Assembly: GCF_000730165.1 (NCBI RefSeq)
Contig: NZ_CP022110.1
Span: forward strand, 1,805,501-1,869,500
Reading direction: 5' to 3'
DNA: 64,000 nt
From: Nitrospirillum viridazoti CBAmc
GTDB lineage: Bacteria > Pseudomonadota > Alphaproteobacteria > Azospirillales > Azospirillaceae
Shown piece by piece: positions 1 through 8,900 of this stretch. Both the position numbers and the translations under genes were made by a program. Below the pieces are notes generated by a model. It had not been told where the DNA came from. It saw only the letters and a list, made by a program, of their open reading frames with translations, and searched no databases. The number at the start of each line of letters is the position of its first letter. The stretch's first letter is position 1.

Positions 1-2016
1 ACCTACCTGCTGGCCTTCGCGGTGGGCCCGCTGGACATTGTGAAGGGGCCGACCATTCCGCCCAGCGGCGCCCGCCGCCGGCCCATCCCCCTGCGCGGCG
101 TGGCCCTGCATGGCAAGGGTCCGCGCCTGGCCTATGCCCTGTCGGTCACGCCCGGCCTGTTCCTGACGATGGAACGCTATTTCGGCATCCCCTACGCCTA
201 CGGCAAGCTGGACCTGATCGCGGCCCCCGACTTCGACGCCGTGGGCATGGAGAACGCCGGCACCATCATTTATAGCGAGCAGCGCCTGCTGGTGAAGGCC
301 GATGACACGGTGGACGCGCGCCGCCGCTTCCTGGTGCTGCACGCCCATGAAATCGCCCACCAATGGTTCGGCGACCTGGTGACGCCGGCCGGCTGGGAAG
401 ACATCTGGCTGAACGAGGCGTTCGCCAGTTGGCTGGCGCCCAAGGTGGTGGATGCCTGGCAACCGCGCATGCTGACCGCCCGCGTGGTGGAGCAGGAGGC
501 GCTGGAGGCCATGGACCTGGACTCCCTTGCCTCCACCCGCACCATCCACCAGCCCATCGCCACCACCAGCGACATCGAGACCGCCTTCGACAACATCACC
601 TACCGCAAGGGGGCCGGCGTGCTGTCGATGGTGGAGGGCTATATCGGCCCCGACGCCTTCCGCAAGGCGGTGGCCACGCACCTGCGCCGCCATATCGACG
701 GCGTGGCGACGGCCCAGGATTTCTTCGGCGCCCTGGCCGACACGGAGCATGACCCGGTGCTGGTCGATTCCCTGCGCTCCTACATCAACCTGCCGGGCGT
801 GCCACGCCTGTCGCTGGGCTGGACCTGCCCCCGCACCGGCCTGCAGGTTCTGACGGCCCAGCGCCGGTACCGCCCCCTGGGTTCCGAGGCTGCCACAGCA
901 GCCCACTGGACCCTGCCCCTGTGCGTGCGGCCGGGCGCGGCCGGCGCCACCACCTGCATGATGGTGACGGCGGCGCGCCAGACCCTTTCCCTCAGCCAGT
1001 CCGCCTGCCCGGCGGTGCTGATCCCCAACGCCACCGGCAGCGGCTATTTCCGGCTGTCGCTGACGACCGAACACTGGCGCCGGCTGCTGGCTGTGCTGCC
1101 GCGCCTGCCGGCGGCGGAGCAGCTGGCCCTGCTGGAAAGCCTGTGGGGCGAAGTCGCGGCCGGCCACCAGCCCCAGTCGCTGTACCTCACAGCCGCCGTC
1201 AACCTGGCCACCGTGCCGGCCTGGGACGTGGCCTCCGCGCCCTTCCCCCGGCTGAAGCAGTTGCTGGAGCAGGCGCCGACCGACAGCGACCGCGCCGCCC
1301 TGCGCCTGTTCCTGCTGCAGGCCTGGCGGCCGGTACTGGCCCGCGTGGGGCTGACACCGGGCAAGCTGGACCGGGTGGCGCCGGAAAACACCGCCCTGCT
1401 GCGCGACCGGTTGGTGGCTTTCCTGGCGCTGGAGCTGAGGGACGAGGATGTGCGGGCCCGCCTGATGGCCTTGATGCGGGCGTCCGACACCCAGCCGCCG
1501 GCGGAAATACGGGCCACGGGCATGGCGGTCATGGCCCAGGAACTGGGGCGTCCCTACATCAATGGCCTGGTCGACCAGCTGCGATCCTCCACCGACGCGG
1601 AAGAGCGGGAAATGGCGCTGGACGCCCTGAACCGGGTGACCGACCCCACCCTGGCGGCGGAGGTGCGCGACATGGTGTTCGCGCCCTGGCTGAAACTGAA
1701 CGAGGTCAACATGCTGATTCGCGGCCAGGGGCGCGAATCCAGCCACGTTCCCGCCTATTGGGCCTGGGTCCAGGCCAATATGGCCCATCTGCGCGCCCGC
1801 GGTTCCTCCGCCACCTTGGGTGCGCTGACTCTGCCGCTGGAAGGGCTGTGCAGCGCCACCGCAGCGGACCAGGTGGAGGGCTTCTTCCGGCCCATGGCCG
1901 CCGAGCTGGAGGGCGGCGGGCGCACGGTGGACCAGGCGGTGGAACGCATCCGCCTGTGCGCGGCCCAACGGGCCGGCCCCCCGCCCCAAACGCAAACACC
2001 GGGACAAAAGCAATAA
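1..2016 (+). CDS. M1 family metallopeptidase (aminopeptidase), 5' end missing
   Basis: Zinc aminopeptidase of the M1 (gluzincin) family, which removes N-terminal residues from peptides. The reading frame is open from base 1, so the N-terminal domain start lies outside the window. Visible motifs are the exopeptidase motif GMEN (about 244-255) and the zinc site HEIAH (346-360), followed 18 residues later by the third zinc ligand in NEAFA (about 412-426). The C-terminal half is a helical ERAP1/PepN-like domain reaching a low-complexity Pro/Gln tail. About 660 residues are present; full family members run 850-900. No neighbour on the left can be seen. Family assignment is firm; substrate is unknown. 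Confidence 0.93.
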   Translation, partial: TYLLAFAVGPLDIVKGPTIPPSGARRRPIPLRGVALHGKGPRLAYALSVTPGLFLTMERYFGIPYAYGKLDLIAAPDFDAVGMENAGTIIYSEQRLLVKADDTVDARRRFLVLHAHEIAHQWFGDLVTPAGWEDIWLNEAFASWLAPKVVDAWQPRMLTARVVEQEALEAMDLDSLASTRTIHQPIATTSDIETAFDNITYRKGAGVLSMVEGYIGPDAFRKAVATHLRRHIDGVATAQDFFGALADTEHDPVLVDSLRSYINLPGVPRLSLGWTCPRTGLQVLTAQRRYRPLGSEAATAAHWTLPLCVRPGAAGATTCMMVTAARQTLSLSQSACPAVLIPNATGSGYFRLSLTTEHWRRLLAVLPRLPAAEQLALLESLWGEVAAGHQPQSLYLTAAVNLATVPAWDVASAPFPRLKQLLEQAPTDSDRAALRLFLLQAWRPVLARVGLTPGKLDRVAPENTALLRDRLVAFLALELRDEDVRARLMALMRASDTQPPAEIRATGMAVMAQELGRPYINGLVDQLRSSTDAEEREMALDALNRVTDPTLAAEVRDMVFAPWLKLNEVNMLIRGQGRESSHVPAYWAWVQANMAHLRARGSSATLGALTLPLEGLCSATAADQVEGFFRPMAAELEGGGRTVDQAVERIRLCAAQRAGPPPQTQTPGQKQ

Positions 2017-2223
2017 TCCCTAAAGTGTAACCCCGAAAGTTTCGATCATCTGGCTGAATTGTTTAGGCCCGTGGCTTGCTGTACCTACTGAAGGAACAGT
2101 GTTGCAATGGGGCCTTGGGTCCCGACCTGGCCATTAGGCCTGGGCATGAGGATATGCGTGGGGCGCACGCCGGGGGGCGGCTTCCACAAGGCATCGCGTC
2201 GGGGATGACCAGTCAGGGGAAGC

Positions 2224-2652
2224 ATGAGTCAGGCAGAAATCAACCGGGACGCCGACGACGGCGATGACGCCGCAGTCCGTTTGATGATCGTGGAGGATGA
2301 CGCCCTAGTGGCCTTGGGCATTCGCCTGACGGTCGAGGATCTGGGCTATTACGTCTGCGGCATCGCGGCGTCCGAACCCGAGGCCATCGCGCTGGCCGCC
2401 AGCAGCCATCCCGACCTGGCCCTCATGGACATCCGCCTGAAGGGCACCGTGGATGGAATCGACACGGCCCGGCGACTCAGGAACGAATTCAGCCTGCGGT
2501 CGGTCTTCCTATCGGCCTACACGGACGAGCAGACCATGGCGCGGGCCAGCCTGACCTATCCATTGGGCTTCGTGCAAAAGCCATATTCCGCGGGACAGTT
2601 GAAGTCGGCCCTGGACTTGGCGTTGCGGCGGCTTGCCGCACCCAGGGACTAG
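2224..2652 (+). CDS. Receiver-only response regulator
   Basis: A 142-residue CheY-like single receiver domain with no output domain. Acidic pocket residues E24/D25/D26, phospho-acceptor D69 (in LALMD), S97 and K119 (in FVQKPY) are all present. The DIRLKGxxDG stretch after the acceptor Asp is the pattern seen in receivers that partner with HWE/HisKA_2 histidine kinases (family knowledge); no kinase is adjacent. A similar stand-alone receiver lies at 52079-52534. The start is supported by AGGGGA a few bases upstream of the ATG. It probably acts as a phosphorelay shuttle or by protein-protein contact. Confidence 0.88.
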   Translation: MSQAEINRDADDGDDAAVRLMIVEDDALVALGIRLTVEDLGYYVCGIAASEPEAIALAASSHPDLALMDIRLKGTVDGIDTARRLRNEFSLRSVFLSAYTDEQTMARASLTYPLGFVQKPYSAGQLKSALDLALRRLAAPRD

Positions 2653-2843
2653 ACGGAAATCCCCGTTGAGTGGCGCCCGCCCCCGGGTCAAAAAGGCTTA
2701 GGACGAATTCCTGCTTGGAATGATGTCCAGACTGGCGTGTTATCAAGGCGGTAGCGTTCCGTCGTGGTTAACGCGCCGGCAGGGTTTCCCGCATTGGCCG
2801 GCCGCGTTGCCTTAATTCCGCCGGAAGGTGCTGCAAAATCATT

Positions 2844-2872
2844 GTCGTGGCTCGGGAGCCTCGGGCCACGAC
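2844..2872 (+). other. Inverted repeat upstream of the Ala/Pro-rich lipoprotein
   Basis: GTCGTGGC (2844-2851) pairs with GCCACGAC (2865-2872) around a 13-base loop, about 55 bases before the ATG at 2926. No T-run follows, so a terminator is unlikely. It could be an operator or a 5' UTR stem. Confidence 0.3.
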
Positions 2873-2925
2873 GTCAAGACGTGCGGAACCAATCCGCGCG
2901 TAAAGACGCATAGAAGGAGAGGAAT

Positions 2926-3171
2926 ATGCGCTTTAAAGCCCTGATGCTCGCCCCGGTTCTGTTGGTTGGCCTGGCTGCTTGCGACAAGCACGACGCCCCG
3001 GCCCCTGCCAAGACCGAAGCCCCGGCTGCCGCCCCTGCGGCGCCGGCCGCCGAACCGCCGGCCGCCGCCCCGGCTGACAGCACTGCCACCCCGGCGCCGG
3101 CCCCGTCCGACGCCACCCCGGCCCCGGCCACGCCGGAGCCCTCCACGACCGAACCCCCGAAGGGCAACTAA
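2926..3171 (+). CDS. Small Ala/Pro-rich lipoprotein
   Basis: An 81-residue protein with a type II signal peptide: short basic n-region (MRFK), hydrophobic core and lipobox LAAC (Cys20). It is therefore predicted to be lipidated and anchored in the inner or outer membrane. The rest is almost wholly Ala, Pro, Thr and Glu, probably an extended, unstructured linker. A strong ribosome site (AGGAGAGG) precedes the ATG and a clear intrinsic terminator follows, so this is a complete one-gene unit. No conserved domain can be recognised; a role as a spacer or envelope-associated peptide is only a guess. Confidence 0.8.
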   Translation: MRFKALMLAPVLLVGLAACDKHDAPAPAKTEAPAAAPAAPAAEPPAAAPADSTATPAPAPSDATPAPATPEPSTTEPPKGN

Positions 3172-3201
3172 GCACTTCGTCGGGGCTTTGGCCTAGCGTT
3201 C

Positions 3202-3237
3202 ACAGGCCCGTTCCGCATCGGAACGGGCCTGTTTTCG
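3202..3237 (+). terminator. Intrinsic terminator of the small lipoprotein gene
   Basis: A 14-base perfect stem (3202-3215 with 3219-3232) with a three-base loop, followed by a T-rich run. It sits 30 bases after the lipoprotein stop codon. Confidence 0.88.
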
Positions 3238-3394
3238 TTTGTTCGTTTGCCTCAGGCGCCGGCGGGGCATCCGCCCCTTGGCTATCCTCGCTGCGCGCCC
3301 CTTTCCCGTATACTGCGGTGCTCGCTGCGGCGGCCCCGGTCGGGGCCTAGGGGGGCTTTTGCTGGGGGGTGCTTTTGCTGGCCCGGGAGTTAAA

Positions 3395-3790
3395 TCACTC
3401 CGCCTCAACCGGGCGGGGACGGCCGTCTTCGCCGATGGCGACGTAAGTGAAGACGCCTTCGGTAACATGCACCGCCTCGCCCGTGGCGCCCCGGCGCACC
3501 CAGGTGTCGATGCGCACGCGGAGGGAGGTGCGGCCAACGGCCAGGATCTCGGTGTAGCAGTTCAGCTCATCGCCCACCGCCACCGGGCGGTAGAACTTCA
3601 TGGCCTCGATGCCCACCGTCGCCACTTTGCCCCGCGCCCGCCGCACGGCCTTGGCGGCGCCGGCCAGATCCATCTGCGACAGCACCCAGCCGCCGAAGAT
3701 GTCGCCGTTGGCGTTGGTGTCCGCCGGCATGGCGAAGGTGCGCAGCGCCGGCGCCGTGGAGAAATCGGGGGTGGGCGGTTGGTCGTTCAT
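3395..3790 (-). CDS. yciA: YciA-like acyl-CoA thioesterase (hotdog fold)
   Basis: A hotdog-fold thioesterase of about 131 residues, expected to hydrolyse acyl-CoA to free CoA and fatty acid in the cytoplasm. The family signature is seen in NANGDIFGGWVLSQMDLAG near the N terminus, containing the conserved Asn/Asp and Gly residues of the YciA group, and in the later VGDEL and VRRG segments. The start at 3790 (MNDQPP) is chosen over an in-frame ATG 13 codons upstream because AGGAG lies 9 bases before it and the hotdog domain begins soon after. It is convergent with the lipoprotein gene and divergent from parE. Confidence 0.88.
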   Translation of the reverse strand: MNDQPPTPDFSTAPALRTFAMPADTNANGDIFGGWVLSQMDLAGAAKAVRRARGKVATVGIEAMKFYRPVAVGDELNCYTEILAVGRTSLRVRIDTWVRRGATGEAVHVTEGVFTYVAIGEDGRPRPVEAE

Positions 3791-3904
3791 TGTTCCATAC
3801 TCCTGGGGTCCACACTCCTGGCCGGGCACCCCTGATTTGGAGGATACCCGCGTCCATCCTTACAAAATGTGGTGGTTATCGGGGCTGATCCGCCGCCCCG
3901 GTCC

Positions 3905-3934
3905 TTGAACTGCGGCGACGCCCACTCCTATAAT
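3905..3934 (+). promoter_or_regulatory. Sigma-70-type promoter directly before parE
   Basis: TTGAAC (3905-3910), an 18-base spacer, and a perfect TATAAT (3929-3934). The predicted transcription start, about 7 bases on, falls at or within the parE ATG (3940), which would give a leaderless mRNA. Confidence 0.6.
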
Positions 3935-3939
3935 GGGGT

Positions 3940-5928
3940 ATGAGCGACCTTTTCCAGAACACCGCCCGCAAGCAAGACAGCTATTCCGCCCAGGACATCG
4001 AGGTCCTGGAGGGGCTGGAGCCTGTCCGCCGTCGTCCCGGCATGTACATCGGCGGCACGGACGAACGCGCCCTCCACCATCTGGTGGCCGAGGTGCTGGA
4101 CAACGCCATGGACGAGGCGGTGGCCGGCCACGCCACCCGCATCGACCTGGAACTGGCGGCCGACGGCACCGTGTCCATCCGGGATAACGGCCGCGGCATC
4201 CCGGTGGACGACCACCCGAAATACCCAGGCAAGTCGGCGCTGGAGGTCATCCTCACCACCCTGCATTCCGGCGGCAAGTTCAGCGGCAAGGTCTACGCCA
4301 CCTCCGGCGGCCTGCACGGCGTGGGCCTGTCCGTCGTCACCGCGCTGACCGACCAGCTGACGGTGGAGGTGGCGCGCGACCGCACGCTCTACACACAAAG
4401 CTACAGCCGCGGCGTGCCCCTGACGCCCTTGGTGAACGCCGGCCCGGTGAACAACCGCCGCGGCACCCTGGTGCGCTTCCACCCCGACGCCCAGATCTTC
4501 GGCGAGGGCGCGCACTTCAAGGCGGAGCGGCTGTACCGCATGGCGCGGTCCAAGGCCTATCTGTTCCGGGGCGTGGAAATCCGCTGGAGCTGCGACCCGT
4601 CGCTGCTGGCCGACGACAGCGCCGTGCCGGCGGCCGAGACCCTGCACTTCCCCAACGGCCTGCTGGACTATCTGATGTCGGCCCTCAAGGACCGGCGCAC
4701 CGTCACCCCCACCGCCTTCGCGGGCCAGGCCGACTTCCCCAACCAGGCCGGCCGGGTGGAATGGGCGGTGGCTTGGCCCGAGGATGACGAGGGCTTCAGC
4801 CACACCTATTGCAACACCATCCCCACGCCCCAGGGCGGCACGCATGAGCAGGGCCTGCGCCAGGCGCTGACGCGCGGCCTGAAAGGCTATGGCGAGCTGG
4901 TGGGCAACCGCAAGGGCCCGTCCCTGACGGCCGAGGACGTGGTGGACGGCGCCACCATCCTGCTGTCCGTCTTCATCCGCGACCCGCAGTTCCAAGGCCA
5001 GACCAAGGAAAAGCTGGTGAGTGCCGAGGCCGTGCGCCTGACCGAGGCGGCCATCAAGGACCATTTCGACCATTGGCTGTCGGCCGCCCCCGACGCCGCC
5101 AAGGTGCTGCTGGACCGCCTGGTGGAAAAGGCGGAGGAGCGGGCGCGGCGCCGCGCCGCCAAGGACATGGCGCGCAAGGCCCCCACCCGCCGCCTGCGCC
5201 TGCCGGGCAAGCTGGCCGACTGCTCGCGCCAAAGCTCCGAAGGCACCGAGATCTTCATCGTCGAGGGCGACAGCGCCGGCGGCAGCGCCAAGCAGGCGCG
5301 CAACCGCGAGACCCAGGCCATCCTGCCCCTGCGCGGCAAGATCCTGAACGTGGCTTCGGCCAGCACGGACAAGCTGCGCGGCAACCAGGAACTGAGCGAC
5401 CTGGTGCAGGCCCTGGGCTGCGGCGCCGGCAAGGAGTTCTCCGCCGAGCGGCTGCGCTACGAGCGCATCGTCATCATGACGGACGCCGACGTCGACGGCG
5501 CCCACATCGCCTCGCTGCTGATGACCTTCTTCTACCGTGAGATGCCGTCGCTGATCGAGAACGGCAACCTGTTCCTCGCTCTGCCGCCCCTGTACCGCCT
5601 GTCCCAGGGCAGCAACGTCCGCTACGCCCGCGACGACGCCCACAAGGACGAGCTGCTGGCCAACGTGTTCAAGGCCAACCAGAAGGTGGAGATCAGCCGC
5701 TTCAAGGGCCTGGGCGAGATGCAGCCCAGCCAGTTGAAGGAAACCACCATGGACCCGGCGCGCCGCACCCTGCTGCGCGTGACGGTGCCGGACATCCGCG
5801 ACCCCGAGCAGAAGGACGACGCGGAGAACACGGCCAGCCTGGTGGAAAGTCTGATGGGCCGCAAGCCGGAGCTGCGCTTCAAGTTCATCCAGGAAAACGC
5901 CAAGTTCGCGCAGGACCTGGACGTTTAA
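3940..5928 (+). CDS. parE: DNA topoisomerase IV subunit B
   Basis: The 662-residue ATPase subunit of topoisomerase IV, which with ParC decatenates daughter chromosomes. Domains in order: GHKL ATPase ([18 protein letters not shown] near residue 30, then DNAMDEA and the GGLHGVG lid motif), a transducer domain, and a Toprim domain with EGDSAGG and the DADVDGAHI metal-binding motif. The length suits ParE rather than the roughly 800-residue GyrB, and the GyrB-specific insert is absent. The ATG has no convincing ribosome site, yet an excellent promoter ends six bases upstream, so a leaderless transcript is likely. A strong terminator follows. parC is not in the window. Confidence 0.95.
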   Translation: MSDLFQNTARKQDSYSAQDIEVLEGLEPVRRRPGMYIGGTDERALHHLVAEVLDNAMDEAVAGHATRIDLELAADGTVSIRDNGRGIPVDDHPKYPGKSALEVILTTLHSGGKFSGKVYATSGGLHGVGLSVVTALTDQLTVEVARDRTLYTQSYSRGVPLTPLVNAGPVNNRRGTLVRFHPDAQIFGEGAHFKAERLYRMARSKAYLFRGVEIRWSCDPSLLADDSAVPAAETLHFPNGLLDYLMSALKDRRTVTPTAFAGQADFPNQAGRVEWAVAWPEDDEGFSHTYCNTIPTPQGGTHEQGLRQALTRGLKGYGELVGNRKGPSLTAEDVVDGATILLSVFIRDPQFQGQTKEKLVSAEAVRLTEAAIKDHFDHWLSAAPDAAKVLLDRLVEKAEERARRRAAKDMARKAPTRRLRLPGKLADCSRQSSEGTEIFIVEGDSAGGSAKQARNRETQAILPLRGKILNVASASTDKLRGNQELSDLVQALGCGAGKEFSAERLRYERIVIMTDADVDGAHIASLLMTFFYREMPSLIENGNLFLALPPLYRLSQGSNVRYARDDAHKDELLANVFKANQKVEISRFKGLGEMQPSQLKETTMDPARRTLLRVTVPDIRDPEQKDDAENTASLVESLMGRKPELRFKFIQENAKFAQDLDV

Positions 5929-5951
5929 GCGCCGGCTGAAAGCTTAGGCGG

Positions 5952-5990
5952 ACGCCCGGACGGAAGTCACCGTCCGGGCGTTTTGTTTTT
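5952..5990 (+). terminator. Intrinsic terminator of parE
   Basis: A 12-base stem (5952-5963 with 5970-5981) and a six-base loop followed by TTTTGTTTTT. It lies 24 bases after the parE stop and abuts the stop codon of the convergent repeat protein. Confidence 0.9.
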
Positions 5991-8900
5991 CAGCTGTGCC
6001 AGACGCCGTTCAAGGCACCGGCGTAATAGCTGTTGCCGGTGCTGGTCTGGCTGGTGGTCAGTGGGTTGTAACCAGCGTGGCCATTGGTGAAGGTGGTCAT
6101 ATTGCTCAACAGGGTGGTGACGTCCGCGGGCGTCAGCAGCACGCCATCGCTGGCCTTGATGGTGGCGACCTCGTTACTAGAGCCGGCGAACCAATTTTTC
6201 AGCGTCACATCCTGGGCCACGCCCAACTGGTCGATGATCAGGTCATTGCCCGACTGCTGCAGCCAGACTTGGTCGTGGGTCACGAACAGATCCAGTTCGC
6301 CGCTGGGACCGACGCCGTTGGTGGAGAGCGCGACGGTATTATTGGTGCCGCTGCCCAACTTAACAAGACCGCCGCTAACCGAAACGGCGTTGCTGCTGCC
6401 GGAAAGGAACAAGCCATTGCCCGCACCCAGGCTCACCGTATTGCTCGAGCCTGTCAGCGTCGTCGCCGTTCTATTGCCCACGTCGTCCTGTGTCGCCAGC
6501 GAGCCTCCGGACATGGTGACGATGTTGCTTTGGCTGTCGGTAACGATGCCAACATAGCCGCTGGTCACCGTCAGGGTATTGCTGCTGCCGGAAAGGACCA
6601 GGCTATTGCTCGCTCCCAGGCTCACAGTATTGCTCGAGCCCGCCAGCGTCGTCGACGTGCTATTGCCCACCTTGTCCTGCGTAGCCAGCGCGCCTCCGGA
6701 CATGCGGACGACGTTGCCCTGGCTGCCGGTGACGATGCCGACATAGCCGCTGGTCACCGTCAGGGTATTGCTGCTGCCGGAGAGGACCAGGCTATTGCTC
6801 GCTCCCAGGCTCACAGTATTGCTCGAGCCCGCCAGCGTCGTCGAGGTGCTATTGCCCACCTTGTCCTGTGTCGCCAGCGCGCCTCCGGACATGCGGACGA
6901 CGTTGCCCTGGCTGCCGGTGACGATGCCGACATAGCCGCTGGTCACCGTCAGGGTATTGCTGCTGCCGGAGAGGACCAGGCTATTGCTCGCTCCCAGGCT
7001 CACAGTATTGCTCGAGCCCGCCAGCGTCGTCGAGGTGCTATTGCCCACGTTGTCCTGTGTCGCCAGCGTGCCTCCGGACATGGTGACGATGTTGCCCTGG
7101 CTGCCGGTAACGATGCCGACATAGCCGCTGGTCACCGTCAGGGTATTACTGCTGCCGGAGAGGACCAGGCCATTGCCCGCTCCCAGGCTCACAGTATTGC
7201 TCGAGCCAGCCAGCGTCGTCGACGTGCTATTGCCCACGTTGTCCTGCGTCGCCAGCGTGCTTCCGGACATGGTGACGATGTTGCCCTGGCTGCCGGTAAC
7301 GATGCCAACATAGCCGCTGGTCACCGTCAGGGTATTGCTGCTGCCGGAAACGACCAGGCCATTGCCCGCTCCCAGGCTCACTGTATTGCTCGAGCCTGCC
7401 AGGGTCGTCCCCGTGCTATTGCCCACGTTGTCCTGTGTCGCCAGCGTGCCTCCGGACATGGTGACGGCGTCCGCTTGACCACCCGAGAGCAGCGTAACGG
7501 TGGCGGCGACGCCGGAGATGGCCGACCGGCTACCCGATGCTATCAAGGTACTGATGCCAATCAACTTGTCTGAGACGCTCGCCCCTTCGATTTTTGCAGT
7601 GCCCGCCGTCAGATCGACGATCATATTGTCGGCAGCATATTTCGCGGTCACCTGCCCACCGGCCGCCCACAGCGTGCTGCCGGCACCGGTTCCCACCAGC
7701 GTGGCGCTGCCACCAGTGCTCTTCAGCGTCGCGTTGCCGTTGGTCGCAATCAGCGTGTTGTTGGTGCCGCTGGAGATCGCGACATCCGCGCTGCTGTTCA
7801 GGGTCACGCTGTCATTCGATCCCGTCACGGTAATCGTGGTGTGATCGGCCTGAACATTGACCGCGCTATTGCTGATGCTAATGGTTTCCGTGATGCTGGT
7901 CGCTGAAATCGACGATGAGACCACCACGGACGCGCTGCTGTTATTCGTGCTTTTAACCGTGTCGCCACTGGCGCCCAGGATGATGGTATCGCCCGTGGCC
8001 TGAACGTCGATGACGCTGCTTGCAGTATTGATCGTTTCCGTGCTGCTGATGGCGGTCACGACGACCGACGCGCTGTTGCCGGTCGTGCTCTTCACCGTGC
8101 TGCCAGCGCCGCCCAAGGTCACCGTGGCGCCTGACGCCTGAACGTCCACCGTGCTGTTGGTGATGTTGATCGTCTGGCTGCTGTTGATGGTCGTGATAGC
8201 GATCGATGCGGCGTTGCCCGTGGTGCTCTTCACCGTGTTGCCGCCGCCGCTCAAGGTCACCGTGGCGCCCGACGTCTGGACGTCCACCGTGCTGTTGGTG
8301 ATGTTGATCGTCTGGCTGCTGTTGATGGTTGTGATAGCGATCGACGCGGCGTTGCCCGTGGTGCTCTTCACCGTGTCGCCACTGGCACCCAGGATGATGG
8401 TATCACCCGTGGCCTGAACGTCGATGACGCTGCTGGCGGTGTTGATCGTCTCGGTGCTGCTGGCCGCTGTGATGACAACCGACGCGCTCTTCCCGGTCGT
8501 GCTTTTCACGGTGCTGCCGGCACCGCCCACAATAATGGTATCGCCCGTGGCCTGAACGTCGATGACGCTGCTGGCAGTGTTGATCGTTTCCGCGCTGCTG
8601 ATGGCGGTCACGACGACCGAGGCGCTGTTGCCGGTCGTGCTCTTCACCGTGTTGCCAGCGCCACTCAAGGTCACCGTGGCGCCCGACGTCTGGACGTCCA
8701 CCGCGCTGTTGGTGATGTTGATCGTCTGGCTGCTGTTGATGGTCGTGATAGCAATCGACGCGCTGTTGCCGGTCGTGCTTTTCACCGTATCCCCGGCGGC
8801 ACCCAGAATGATCGTGTTCCCGCTGGCGCGCACATCAATGGTGCTGCTGGCGGTATTGATCGTTTCGGTGCTGCTGATGGCGGTGACGACGACCGATGCG

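Noticed and set aside
2093-2120. Extracytoplasmic-function sigma (GGAAC...GTT) promoter before the response regulator
   Set aside because: GGAAC is present but no GTT occurs at the required distance.
3928-5643. A 571-codon minus-strand frame opposite parE
   Set aside because: Antisense of a conserved topoisomerase gene; composition (Ala/Gly/His/Gln) is that of a codon shadow.
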